In this document: one piece after another, positions 9,459-22,039 of the stretch
Layout: every line of letters begins with the position of its first letter
How positions within the stretch are numbered: the first letter of the stretch is position 1
Assembly (NCBI GenBank): GCA_018350325.1
Contig: JAEVLN010000006.1
Location: 705,193-769,192 of the forward strand
From: Globodera rostochiensis
Lineage: Eukaryota; Nematoda; Chromadorea; Rhabditida; Heteroderidae
Reading direction: 5' to 3'
DNA: 64,000 nt
Program-made: the position numbers and the translations under genes
The notes under the pieces: generated by a model
The model's input: only the letters and a program-made list of their open reading frames with translations
Database searches by the model: none
Told to the model about the DNA's origin: nothing

Positions 9459-12400
9459 TCACCAGTATGGCACGTCCGTGGTCAGTTGCTTCCATGCGCC
9501 AAAAGTGGTGGACGACCAGCCGTTGGGCGAGTTCCAGTCCATCCGGTACGGGTCGTCACGGTCACCGCCGCTGCACCGATCGATTTTCCGAGGCAAACTT
9601 CGACTCTGCAAATGTCAAGTGTTACTCAACATAATTAATACCTAATTAATTGGTAAAAGCGGATAAAAAACTAAATTTAAGAAAAAACGGGGGTTTTTTT
9701 TTGCTACCGTTTGATGTCCCGCCATTGTTGCCGCCGTATTGTTGTGGTTGATGTCCTTGGGCGGAGAGCCGCTGCTGCTGGTGCGACTTTTTGTCATTTG
9801 GATGGACCCCGCAGGCGTTGTCTTTGGCGTTAGCGTCGCCGTCGTTGTTGTTGGGTATTGGTCGTGTGAGACGAGCACAAAGTTCTTCCCCTCATTCGAG
9901 TCCCAATGCGCCTCCTCGCATGATGAAGAACCGGCCACAAAGCACACGCAAAATTCGACGCGAGAAAACTAAAAAAAAAAGTTCTTATGAAATTATTTTT
10001 ATCATTTAAAATAAATAAAAGATTATGGGGGGTGTGTTGTGGAAGAACGCTCGGGTTGAGCGGGGTTCGAGGAAATTCCCCGAAAAAATGGTCTAAATTT
10101 GGAGGGGATTGAGTCGGGCTGACAACCCTTATTTTTAAATTAAAAAATAGAGCAAAAACAAACAAAAAGGGACCGACCCTCTTTTGTTTTGCAAAATTCG
10201 ATTTGTATAATTTTTAGTGGATTATCCCCTCCCCCCCTGGCAACGTGTGACTCGCCCCGAGGGCTTCTCCGCTTTTTACTCACCGGATTTTCGTTGCGCA
10301 GCAGCGGCACATCAAAGCGAAACGTGTCAAATGCCTTCGACGGCGAACATTGCCATTTTGCCTGCACATCCTCAAAGGTCTTCCACCCGTTGGCGGTGTG
10401 ACGGATGAACACACGCTTTTCAAATGCAATGTTGGCCACCTGCAGGAAAAAGGGGCATTTCTCACCATTTATTTCGGCATTTTTCCTCCAATACGACATT
10501 TTTTAATTGGCTCATTTCATGCCTTGATTGTGCCGATCATGCGGCGCAGCTCGTTCTTCAGCATCACATTCTCCAACGCCACCCGTTGTCTGTCCAGCGT
10601 GTCTCGGAAACGCACGTACTCGCTGGCGGGCTGTTTGAATGCCATCTTCCAAGTCCGCCGGTGCTGCTCCTTGCGCTGCCGCTCCTCTCCCTCAAACTCC
10701 AATTCGTCCGAGTCCTGGAATTGCCATTTTTAATATTTCCCCTCTAATGTCCAAAAGTGATCACTGATCAGCGGACCTCTTCGTCAATTGCAAGTGGCGA
10801 CGTTTTGTTGGATTGTTGCCCATCGCTGCCAGCGGGCAATTGGCCGCCGGCAATAGACGAAGAAGCGGTGGCGGCAGCTGCGCGACGTATTCGGCGAAGG
10901 ACAGCTGAATTAAAAATATTTTTAAAAATTAAAAAAAAAAAAAAAAATCGATCGCACTCACCCGGACTGATCTTTGGCGGGTAGTCACTGGGCTCGGTCA
11001 TCACGCGCACTGTCTCCAAACATTGTCCACAGTCGTCCGCGAACCGGACACGCTTTAGCAGGCGCAACGCACGCGACGGCATGACAAGTGACGCCGCGAT
11101 CGCTTCCGGCAACATTGTTGCCTCGGGCAAATTGGCGACAATTGTGGTGGGGGTGTTGCCATGTGCCGAAAAGCAGCAGCCGCCGCCGGCATTGTCGATG
11201 GCGATCGTTGCCGACGATGGCGGAGTCTCAAGACCACAGAGATGTTGTTGGTGGGTGCATGCGGCAGCAGTGACGGCACAATGCCATCCACGGACGGACG
11301 ACGATGGCACAGCTCAACACTGAGCAGCGGAACCTGCATTTATAAAACAAAAAGAGATTAAAAATGCTTTAAATGGAGTTTGAATTTCAATGTTCGCATT
11401 ATTTGAGAATTCGATGGACCTGAAACGGCAGTTGCACGACCGGAGACGGTTCAGCGGGCATCGCGATGTCTACCGAGGCGAGCAGTAGCGGCACAGTGAC
11501 GTAGTCGGGCGGAGGTTCAACGAACGATGGGGGCTGAAAAATGATTGAATGTTTATTGAATTTTTATCAACAAAAAAAAATTGAGACCGGCGATGGTGCC
11601 GAATAAGGGCAGTCAGAGGCCATAGAGGACGGCATCGGCACGGTCATGGAAAGGCAGCTCGAGTCGGAGGAGGACGACGCGTCCAGCAGAGAGTCCGAGA
11701 AACGAGGCGACATCGACTGATGATGCTGTTGCTGATGGAGGTGGTCGGAGATGCTCTGCAAATTTTAATTTTTTTATATAAATGTCCACAATTTTATTCA
11801 AAAACCCCCAAAATTTACGAATTTTGATGAAAAAGTTACTTTCTGTTAAAAAAAACTTAAATATTTTAGATCAATAGAGATCATCAGTAGGGTTGGCGGT
11901 TTCGGACAGAACCGGGAATTTTTGGTTCGATCTGACCGACGGTTTAGTTCGGATAACCGAAGAATTCCAAGGAACCGCCAACACTAATCATCAGCTACTC
12001 AGATCGTCTAAAAAAATTAAAAAAAGACCCTAAAATAGAAAATTACAAATTTTATTTTTTACAAAAACGGGTGGGGGGGGGGGTATATTGTAGAAAGTTT
12101 TTAGGGGAAAAAAAACTCTGACCAAACTATTGGAAATGAGTGTAAAGTCGCGGATGGCGGTCGAACTCGGGAAGAAAAAACAGGAGGACGAGCCCAACAG
12201 TGTTGGGGTTATGGGTTGGAATGTGTCGAGCAGAATTGAGTGAGAATTCATTTATTTTTGTTGGGACTGCTCTCTCTCTCTCTGCTTTTCTCTTTTCTTA
12301 CCCAAAATTTCCCAGAAAATAAATATATAAATAGTAAATAAATATTTATGAACATCGACCGGGAAATCGCGGGATACAAATACCGAAAAAATTTTAGGAA

Positions 12401-14584
12401 TTTTCCATAAAAAAAAAACGAAAAAAACTTCCGTAAATCCGAGCGCCCAGTTAAAATTTCAAAGGTGCAATTCGCGCTAAAAAATCCGACTTTGGGTTTG
12501 TTCAAGAGATTTTTTTGTAAAAAATTTCGTTTACCTATATTTTTAACCGCAAATGTCCGAGCTTAATTTGAATTTGTTTAAATTGGAGTTGCGCCCAAAA
12601 AAACAAAATGTATATATATTTTTGTTTCAAAAATTGTGGAGTGCAATAAGAACTTTTGTACCCCCAACCCACCCAGTTTTGTGTGCATTGCATATTAATC
12701 GTTAATCATTAATAAATCATTCATTAATCGACCATTAAAATCGATAGGGACGCGTGGATTGGGGGGGGAGGCTGTGATTGGATGATAATTATTGTTTGGG
12801 TAAAATGACCCAAAAAGGTGCGAATTTTCTTTTTTGTTTTCAAAATGCACATTCATTTATTCATTCATTCATTGAACATCAACAATTAATGAATGAATGA
12901 ATGAATTGGATAATTAATTGTGTTGTAAACTTTGGAGGGCGGCACATTTTGTACGATTTGATTTGCACCGTTTTTACTTTTCTGATAAATTAGTGAACCC
13001 CAAAAAGAGTATTTGTTAAATATGTACATTTTTGGAGATTGTTTGTTTGTTTGTCTTCAAAGCGTAGGGGTTCGTTTTATCAATGATCAGCAGATGGATC
13101 GGATTTTGATCAAAGTTAATGTGCAAAATTGCCAAAATTTGGTGGGATTCGGTTTTTTTCCGCATTTTTCGGGGTATAACTTTTCTTAATATTTGTCCAA
13201 ACAATTAAGTTTATGCTTAAAGCTTTCTGGTGCCAAACGAGTCGAGTCAAATTCCTGACCAGCAGTTTTTTGGGATTCGCACACAAAATTTGTGTGTTCA
13301 AGCATTAGCTGAAACTCTGAGCTGCTTCTGTTGCTCACCTTCCGGACCCCGTCCTGCTGCTGGTGCTCGTCCATGTCCAAGCCCTCTAACTGCTCCACCA
13401 ACTCGTCCAACACGTCCAGCATGGGCCCGGCATTTCCGCTGGTGCCCTCCTCCTCCTCTTCCTCTTCGGCACATGAGGCAGACGGGCTGACCTCCTCGTC
13501 CGGCGACACCAACGAGTCCTCGCCCTCCGAGTCCGACTGCAGCGGGTGCGGCTCGTCAAAGACTGCAAAAATTGAATAATTTAAATTAATTTTTTTTTGT
13601 AAATTGATTATTATTTTTTATTAAATTCACAATAATCAATTTATTAAATATATTATATTAAAAGTAATTAAATTTTAAATCCAATTTTAATTATAATCAT
13701 GTGCCAATATTTTATTTGTTTTTTAAGAGATGTTACATTTTTGACATAACCACCAAAATGTTGGTTTTTACATTTTTAAAATATATTTTTTGCACAAAAT
13801 GATGGGGGGGGGGCTTCTCACATTTCACTTCCCTCCCACTGCCGACGGGGCCGCCGGATGGCGTGCCGGATTGACCTCCGGTTTGGCCGCCCTTTCGGTT
13901 CCGCCAAATTTCGAATTCGTCAAGAAAGTGGCGCGGTTTGTGCTGCGCGTTCAGCTGCACCAACTTGTTCAGCGCGGCCGACTCGGACTGCGAGCGGACC
14001 TGCAAAAAATGCAAATTTAAAATATTTTTTTGTATTTATTTTTTCTCTCCGAATTTTTAAAATTTGTAAATTTTATTCTGCTCATTTTGTTTATAATTTT
14101 TTGTTCTACACTTTCTGATTTTACGGAATTTATGTTTATTATTTCTCGCTCCCCTCCATTTTTTATGTAGAATTTTTTGTTCAATTCCCACGAATTTAAA
14201 TTTTTCTCCAATTTTATGCCAATTTCCATGTCCATGCCGTCCCTAACCCTTCCCTACAAAGGCATTGTTGCGAGTAGCTCCTCCTCCCGCCATCGACAAC
14301 ATCGATGAGGGCACAATTTTGTGGTTGTCGTCCAAAAACAACGCTACATTTTCGGCATCCGCCGCATGACCAAAATGGTGGCCAATTTGATGCGTTCGGC
14401 ACGGTGCCGAAAATGAATGGAACAGCCAATGGTTTGCGTTGCTGTCGGCATTATTGTTATTGTTGTGGCATTCTGCCGCCAACGTTCGGGAATGGATTGG
14501 CATTGACATTGACGGCAACGGAAACTGTTCAAACTGGAATAGTCGATGTCGAGAAGATTGGCACGGCGATGAAGCGGCCGACAT
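9459..14584 (-). CDS. PPP1R3-type glycogen-targeting subunit of protein phosphatase 1
   Basis: Eleven exons (minus): 14584-14258, 13999-13822, 13562-13339, 11755-11588, 11533-11420, 11333-10962, 10904-10777, 10714-10523, 10439-10284, 9968-9708 and 9605-9459 (TGA). All junction phases agree except inside exon 6. The product tethers PP1 to glycogen and promotes glycogen synthase dephosphorylation (family knowledge). Seen: the PP1-docking motif KRVRFAD in exon 6; the family block FKQPASEYVRFRDTL..VALEN in exon 8; a CBM21 carbohydrate-binding domain over exons 9-10 (VANIAFEKRVFIRHT, GWKTFEDV, FDTFRFDVPL, VEFCVCF, HWDSNEGKNF); and the conserved end DVPYW. The N-terminal half is Q/S/P/E-rich and not conserved. 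Intron 8 uses a GC donor (AAG|GCATGA). Donors of introns 4, 5 and 7 begin GTC. Exon 6 needs a frame change between about 11235 and 11121, either a 113-base intron or an indel. A second in-frame ATG lies at 14632. Confidence 0.87.
11888..11986. mobile_element. 99-bp hAT-type MITE with 8-bp target duplication, in an intron
   Basis: Ends TAGGGTTGGCGGTT and AACCGCCAACACTA form an inverted repeat (TAGNG termini, as in hAT elements). The copy is flanked on both sides by the identical octamer ATCATCAG (11880-11887 and 11987-11994). The interior is largely self-complementary. It sits in the 1.6-kb intron 3 of the PPP1R3-type gene. Confidence 0.75.
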
Positions 14585-14632
14585 TTTTTTCAAATTGAAT
14601 TTTTGCGGGAATCTATCTGATAAATTGTACAT

Positions 14633-16550
14633 ATAATTGCGCCGAAAAACAAACAATTTTATGGGGTAAAGTTGCGCGGGAAAATTTGGCAAGTCGGCAT
14701 TTTTTTTATGATGGCATTTTGCACAAATCTGGCAGATTGACTTTATTTTTGTAAATTTTTATTTAGGGTATCGACTCGAGAAAATGTGTCGGAATTTGGA
14801 CGCATACCCGTGTCTCGCGTTTCAACAGGAAAATCCAAGCCTGAACATTTTTTAGATGAAAAAATTGGTTCCAACAATCAAAGCCTTCCCAAATCTCGAG
14901 TTGCATTCCCAAAATTCTCGAAAAATATGAGTAAAACCGCCGGCCGGCCGCAAATATTATGCTGCGGCGACAGTGAGTGAATGTTGCGAATTTTGTGAGG
15001 AAAGATTAAGCGAAGAAAGTCCCCCCCCCCCAAAAATATTAGCCATTATTTGCACAGATGGGGGGGGGGCAATAATGCAGCATATGTGTGCATTTGGGGG
15101 GTGTTTTGGGTTTGAAGTGGTCGAGAAAAACAACTGTCCGCGCGCGCGCCAGATTTTGTTGTTGCAAAAAGAGGAAGGTTTGGTAAAAAATGCATGGAGA
15201 AAAAAACCGATACCGATTCAGGCCTCAAAAAATGATTGGATGATAATTAATCCCCCCCCCCCCGGCGTCAAAAAGCTTCTAAAACAAAGAGATATTTTGC
15301 CTAGAATTCCGCTGAATTCCGCTCCCCACAAATGTCAAGTGCCAAAGCGCTCTTTTTGCTATCTCTCCGGAACCCCCGTTAAAAGAAATGCTGAAACGAG
15401 CACCCAGCTATCGCGGTGGGCTTATCAAAAATTTTCTTATTTTTAAAATCTGATCCGTGGCGATGATCAGAATGTGTGATCAGTGTTCTTGGCCAATACC
15501 CAAAAACAACAAACATTACAATATGTGAAGAATGAATACATTGAAAATGTGCTTCTTTTCAGCCTTTTTGCCCCTTTAAATTGCATACAAAATCATCCCC
15601 GCAATCCATCAATCGTAAAACACCAACCAATCCCATCAAATTTTCATAAGGTTAATCAACGAACGGCGGAAGGGGCGTGTAAAATCGTCGCAACGGAATT
15701 TCCAACAAAAAAATGGGACATTTTTGAACAAAAATTTATGAGAAAAAAAAATGACAAGTGAAAAAAACTGAAAAAACGGAAAATCCATTAAACAAAAAGA
15801 ACCATAGGCCCGAAGACCGAACGATTGTTGCGGCGTGGAGGAGGGCAATTGCACTTTATAAAATGTGATGGACGGGCGCCAACCAATCACAATTTGATCG
15901 GACGATCGGCGGGGATCGAATCGGTTGGCCCCTCGGGGGGTACCGGGGGCGGGCGGGACGGGGCGGGGCAGCGCGGCTGTCCGACCAGTCGGAACAGCAA
16001 AATTGGAGGAGAGGAACCAACCGACCAGCACCAGCCGCGCCGATCCGATCATTTTGTTAATTCACTGCTACTGGTGAGTGGAGGAGGAGGGGGAGGCGGA
16101 GGTGTGGTGATTAATGGCCAATCGCGGGGGGAGATAATCAAAAAATGTGAAAACATCCCCCGGGGGGGGGGGAGGGAGCACTTTGATTTTCGGGGGCAAA
16201 CTTTTGGTGTGATAATGATTCCTTGCTCCATCTCCACCTCCTCTTCCTCCCGTCACGCCCCCAAGGGCAAATGGCCTGTTTTTGTTATCATCATCAGCAG
16301 AACAACGCTTGGGGGGACGGGGGCGGGTGGTGCTCGGGGGTGGACAATGTTCGGGGAAAGTGTTCGCGGGGGAGATTAAGTTGCCTGTTTTTTGAGATCA
16401 CCCTAAAGGCGTTCTGTAGAGTTTGTGGAGTTGCCTGTTTTTTGGTAGAATCTCCCCGGAGGCCTTTTTTTGTTCATGAATCCCCGAAGCGGCGTATATT
16501 ATTGCTGTGACAGGTTGGCACCAACCAGCACCGTAATAACCAGCAAAAAT
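14633..16550. other. Intergenic upstream region of the PPP1R3-type gene
   Basis: Mixed AT-rich sequence with poly-G/poly-C runs (15020, 15060, 15252, 16160) and a GC-rich block at about 15880-16060. The frames at 15636-16052 (minus) and 15825-16379 (plus) overlap each other, have no domains, and look like composition artefacts. A promoter is expected here, but I see no decisive element. Confidence 0.4.
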
Positions 16551-16551
16551 G

Positions 16552-16835
16552 GTTTGTTCCCCCCGTCCCCCGACTCCCCGCATTATTTCTCTTCAAACCC
16601 CGCAATTTTTGGCCTTCCCCCGTCCCCCGACTCCCCGCATTATTTCTAGTCAAACCCCGCAATTTTTGGCTTTCCCCCGACTCCCCGCATTATTTCTCTC
16701 CAAACCCCGCAATTTTTGGCCTTCCCCCGTCCCCCGACTCCCCGCATTATTTCTCTCCAAACCCCGCAATTTTTGGCCTTCCCCTTCCCCCGACTCCCCG
16801 CATTGTTTCTCTCCAAACCCCGCAATTTTGGCCAC
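16552..16835. repeat. ~52-60-bp minisatellite, five units
   Basis: Five units of AAACCCCGCAATTTTTGGCC joined to CCCCCGACTCCCCGCATTAT. Length varies because the CTTCCCCCGTCC spacer is partly deleted in some units. Frames open through it on both strands are artefacts. Confidence 0.8.
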
Positions 16836-19140
16836 GAATTCTTTAAAAATACTTTTTGTTTTTTGGTTGTCCCGATTCCCCGGAATGCGTTCACCCGTCC
16901 CCGGCTCTCCCCCAATTCCCCCCGCTTTTATTTTTGTCGTCCCTTTTTGATGAACCTTCGCGTCCCCGCATTGAATTTGCCAAAACATATAATTTGTTGT
17001 GTTCAAACAGTCTTCCCCGCAAGCAATTTTTGTCCCCAATTCTCCGCGCACCGATCAACGGTATGTTGTTGTACTTAAGTATTGAGTGAAAACATTTTTT
17101 CACACCGCTCGGTGGCGAACGAATCGCGGAATGGAGGACGAAGAAGATGTAATCATCACACACCGGGTTCCCCGACCCGGCCATCCATCTTAGCCCCTCG
17201 GGCGGCGGCGGCGGCAACGACGACGGGGTCGGTGTGGCGACAGCTGCCCCCAACCGACCGGACCGGACCTCCTCCCCCCCCCCCTCTGCCCCCCGACCAC
17301 GCCAAATTCACGGGGGTTCCTTTCTCCCTCTCCGGGGCTCAAAATGAACAAATTTTTGGGGGGTAAATGACAAATGTTAATGATGATATGTGTGATATGG
17401 AGGAAGATGATGATGATGAGATGAGTTTGTTTTTGTGCTGATTTCGCTGAAAATAAAAAGAATGGAAAATGTTCCGATCTGGAATCGGCAGTAAATGAAT
17501 GGAACGTTCAGAAAACAGTCTGATCACGAGCAGGGCGCACAGAATGTGATCACTGATCAGAAACTGAGAGATACTCGAAAGTTGAAACTTTCGAGAATTT
17601 CAGTGGTCATCTATCTGTTAAGCTGGGTTTTCGAAATTCTTATCAAATTTGAGAGTTTGAAGCTTTGAAGCTCCAGTTTTAAACTCTAAATAAACCCCTT
17701 TCGAATTGATCAATATTTGAGGGTCGCGTGTTGAGCTTGAGAACTCCAGTTTTGATCCTAAATTTTTTGTAAATTAATTTTAGAACCCTCCCAAGTACCT
17801 ATATGAATTTTGATCAAAATTTGAGGCTCTGAAGCTTTTCCAGTTTTGACGTTCTAAATGAACCCTTTTCGTATTTTAATCAAAATTTGAGGTTTTTTGA
17901 AGCTTCGAAGCTTCAATTATGAGCCCTAAATTTCTTTTTATAAATTAATTTTATAGCCTTCCCAAATAACTTATTCGAATTTTGGTCAAAAATTAAAATT
18001 GGAGGGCGGCAGGCAATGCATGCGTAAATCCAAATGAAACAATTAATTGTGCACAACATAAAAATAGGTACTTTATATATAATTGTTGCATCATTTTACT
18101 TTTTGTCCAATGGTTCGGGCGCCGGGGCGGGCCCAATTTTGCGTGTTCATCGTCACTGCACAAAACCAACCAACCCAACCCCGTCACCCCCCCCCAAATT
18201 TGGTCGTAATTTGTGGTGTTTGTTCTTCACGTGAACTTCACACCATTTATCTATCTGATCACAATGTTTGAACCCCCAAAATTTGCGGAACTGATCAACT
18301 GCTGGACGCCCCCGCCCCGCCCCACTCAACTGCTGGACGTCTGTCCGTCTCCCCCCGCCCAAAACTGCACAACATACTCCAGACACGTTTTGATCGCCTT
18401 ACATATTATAGTATATGTACATATGTGATCTTTATTCATTCTTCTTGCAAATTAGAAACACTAAAAACAGAAACGAATACAAGAAAAGACCCCCCGGAGG
18501 GTTTTCTGTCTGCGGCCCCCGAGTGATTTTGATGGCATCAAAACTGACATTGGTTGAATTTGAACAAAAAGGCATTCATTGAGCCGCAAAAAACGGCGGT
18601 TAAGACGATGACGTCAGGGAAAACATTTGCTTAAGGCGGCCGGCAGGGCTGTTTGTTACCGTAAACTATTTGCTTGTTGTGGAGGCTTTCAACGCATTCC
18701 CCCGAAGCGTTCGAAATTCGAATGACGCCATCCAAAAATTGTGTTTGGTGTGAAAGAAAAAATGGTTCATTTGCAAATCATTTTAGCAATTTTTGAACTT
18801 CCAACTAATTTTATGGAGGCGGCGGCACTCTCCGGTCGCCATCGCGCCCTTTTTTACAATTTGGCACCCCTCGCCCCACCCCGACCCCTCAGCCAATAAA
18901 TTTGTCCAAAATGTGCACGCGACGCGTCCGAGACGGAATTCTGCGGGGGCAAGCTTGCTTATGCACGTGAAAAGCACGCCCCACATGTGAATAGGTGATC
19001 GGGGGTGATCAGATCAGAAAATGATCAGAGTTGTTCGAGGGGAGTGTGGTGTGAAGAGAAATGAGTCTCTCCGCGGTTTGAGAGAAATGATGGTATTATC
19101 GCGTTTTTTTGGATCTAATCACACACACACACAACAAAAC
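16836..19140. other. No gene recognised
   Basis: C-rich and AT-rich stretches alternate. A family of degenerate direct repeats around TTTTGATC..AAATTTGAGG..TTGAAGCTTCGAAGC lies at about 17640-17960. Frames at 17082-17366 and 18783-18990 have no recognisable domains or convincing splice structure. Confidence 0.4.
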
Positions 19141-19930
19141 GGTTGGTTCATTCTGGAGGTCGGTGTCAATTGTTGGTCCTTGAGCGCCCGGGGGGTTCAT
19201 TCTGGATGTCGGTGTCAATTGTTGGTCCTTGAGCGCCCGGGGGGTTCATTCTGGATGTCGGTGTCAATTGTTGGTCCTTGAGCGCCCGGGGGGTTCATTC
19301 TGGATGTCGGTGTCAATTGTTGGTCCTTGAGCGCCCGGGGGGTTCATTCTGGATGTCGGTGTCAATTGTTGGTCCTTGAGCGCCCGGGGGGTTCATTCTG
19401 GATGTCGGTGTCAATTGTTGGTCCTTGAGCGCCCGGGGGGTTCATTCTGGATGTCAATTCTCGGTCCTTGAGCGCCCGGGGGGTTCATTCTGGATGTCAA
19501 TTCTCGGTCCTTGAGCGCCCGGGGGGTTCATTCTGATGTCAATTCTCGGTCCTTGAGCGCCCGGGGGGTTCATTCTGGATGTCAATTCTCGGTCCTTGAG
19601 CGCCCGGGGGGGTTCATTCTGGATGTCAAGTCTTGGTCCTTGAGCGCCCGGGGGGTTCATCTGGATGTCAATTCTCGGTCCTTGAGCGCCCGGGGGGGTT
19701 CATTCTGGATGTCAATTCTCGGTCCTTGAGCGCCCGGGGGGTTCATTCTGGATGTCAATTCTCGGTCCTTGAGCGCCCGGGGGGTTCATTCTGGATGTCA
19801 ATTCTTGGTCCTTGAGCGCCCGGGGGGTTCATTCTGGATGTCAATTCTCGGTCCTTGAGCGCCCGGGGGGTTCATTCTGGATGTCAATTCTCGGTCCTTG
19901 AGCGCCCGGGGGGTTCATTCTGGAGGTTGG
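19141..19930. repeat. Minisatellite switching from 49-bp to 43-bp units
   Basis: About six 49-base units (GATGTCGGTGTCAATTGTTGG + TCCTTGAGCGCCCGGGGGG + TTCATTCTG) are followed by about eleven 43-base units in which the GGTGTC segment is missing and TTGTTGG becomes TTCTCGG. Copies within each block are nearly identical. Confidence 0.9.
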
Positions 19931-20300
19931 GGTCGGTTGAGACGTTATAACTTTTTGCCTATATCAAATCTAAATAAGAAATCACTATGTCTGTAGATGC
20001 TTTAATAGAAAGAGCTAAGCGATTCGACTTAAATAAAGAGCGAGCGATCGATACCCGGGGCTGACGCGCAAACCACAGGACGCGAACATTATTAATATTG
20101 ACTCAATCAGAAAGCGGGAGAAACCCGTCGAGCGTGCCGGTGCCGTCTCGCAAAAATTGCCCGGGCTTTTCAGGCGTTCGCCTGCTGGTCTCGAAACATT
20201 TTTTTGAAGTCTCGAGCAGCGGCAACCAAAAACTGCGCGTTTTTGTACGCGACAAAAGTTTTTGGCGCATTGTCTCTGGCAACAAATAAATGAACTCAAC
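19931..20300. repeat. Possible remnant related to the 46.2-kb MITE
   Basis: GTTATAACTTTTT and CTAAGCGATTCGACTTAAAT here resemble GTTATAACTTTG and CTAAGCGATTCAACTTAAAC inside the MITE at 46213-46605. No terminal repeats or target duplication are seen. The frames at 20015-20299 (minus) and 20098-20289 (plus) are not supported as genes. Confidence 0.35.
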
Positions 20301-20696
20301 CAGCCGTGATCATCACCAGTCCATAAATAGAGTCGACGCGCGCTATAAATTTGATTTTTGCTTTTTACCCTCCCAATAAAATAAAATTAGTGAGGGGCGG
20401 GGGGGAGTAATTTTAGGGGGCGGGGGGGGGGAGTAATTTAAGGGGGTGGGGGGGGGTCGTCTCAAAGATATGCACAAATGCAACAAAAATGCATTTTATG
20501 CCGCCCTTAATTGTTAATTTTGTCCGTAATTGGGCATCCATAGACAAGAAATGGGGGCGTACAAATTGCAGTTTGGATGAAGGGGAGCGGAGGGGATTTT
20601 GTGATCACAGCAAATGGGGAAGAACGGTTCAGTGAAAAAAGCTTAAACTGAAATTGAGCGGAACGGACGGACGGACGGAGGGAAAGAGGGGGGGGG

Positions 20697-20955
20697 GGAA
20701 TGATCGGGGTGATCAGAATAAGGGGGGGGGGAATGATCGGGGTGACCAGAATAAGGGGGGGGGGAATGATCGGGGTGACCAGAATAAGGGGGGGGGGAAT
20801 GATCGGGGTGATCAGAATAAGGGGGGGGGGGAATGATCGGAGTGATCAGAATAAGGGGGGGGGGAATGATCGGAGTGATCAGAATAAGGGGGGGGAATGA
20901 TCGGGGTGACCAGAATAACGGGGGGGGGGGAATGATCGGGGTGATCAGAATAACA
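20697..20955. repeat. ~33-bp minisatellite with G runs and TGATCA palindromes, eight units
   Basis: Eight units of AATGATCGGGGTGATCAGAA followed by TAA and 7-11 G. G-run length varies between units. The next 500 bases (about 21030-21490) hold scattered degenerate GGGGTGATCAGAGTGATCAG units of the same family. Confidence 0.85.
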
Positions 20956-21029
20956 GGGGAGATCGGGTTATTGCAAAGGGTACATGGGTAGACGAAATTT
21001 TGTTTTTGATTTTCAAATATCAAAATGGC

Positions 21030-21490
21030 GATCGGAGTGATCAGAATAAATGATGGCTGGGATTAACATTTTTTGTGAAGCGTGATCAATAATGGAAATG
21101 AGTCAGTGAGGATTTTAGTTTTTCAAAAGGAAAGGGGTGATCAGAATGATGCTAATAAAAGAGATGATCAGAGTGATCAGAAGCGAAGGGGTGATCCGAG
21201 TAATCCTAATGAAAGGGGGTGATCAGAGTAATCCTAATGAAAGGGGGTGATCAGATTAATCCTAATGAAAGGGGTGATCAGAGTGACCAGAATGGAAGGG
21301 GGTGATCAGAGTTATCAGAAGGGAATAAGTGATCGAGTGATCCTGAAAGGGGGATCAGAATGGAAAGGTTATCATGGTAATCAGAAAAAGGGGTGATAAT
21401 GATCAGAATGGAAGGGGTGATGAAAGTGTAACAAAAGGGAAGGAGTGATCAGAACGAAAGGGGTGATCGGAGTGATCAGAATAATGGGTA
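21030..21490. repeat. Degenerate GGGGTGATCAGAGTGATCAGAA cluster
   Basis: More than ten irregular copies of GGTGATCAGAGTGATCAGAA-like units with AAAGGGG spacers. The spacing is uneven, unlike the tight array just upstream. Confidence 0.65.
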
Positions 21491-22039
21491 GGGATCGCGA
21501 TTGGGTGAAGCAGGCGATTAGATATAGACCAGAAGAGGGGCAATTCAAGGTCTCAGATATAATTTTTGTATTTTGCGTTTGCGTTCCCCCCCCCCCCCAT
21601 CCACCACCGAGATTTAGACTGATCGCTGCTCACTAGCACAGAGATCGTCAGGGATCGGACGGACGTCACATAGCTCAAGAAATTAGAAAAATCGGGTTTA
21701 AATAAATAAATGAATAATTCAAGAAAGGGGAGAAGAATGCTGCTGCCCCGATCAAAGGTAGTCTCGAGGAGTGATGAGGCCGAGGACACTGAACGTCCCC
21801 CGAGGGGATGAACGAATGAATGGAAGATGATGATGATGATAATCAGTGGAGAAGGGGTGGATGAAAATGGGGCGGAGTGAACGAGTAAAAATGCAGCAAA
21901 ACTATTTTTCGAGAAAAACGGGGACGGGGACTGCTTCGGGGAAATGTAAGTCGGGGACTGCAATTGCAAATCGGGGAAACAAAGATAATTTTTGAGATTA
22001 AACAGAAATTTAGTTTTGTACCCTCCGGAACCAAAGCGG

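Noticed and set aside
15636..16379. Opposing frames of 138 and 184 codons over a GC-rich block
   Set aside because: Both strands are open, with no domain, no splice support and abundant homopolymers; looks like composition bias upstream of a gene.
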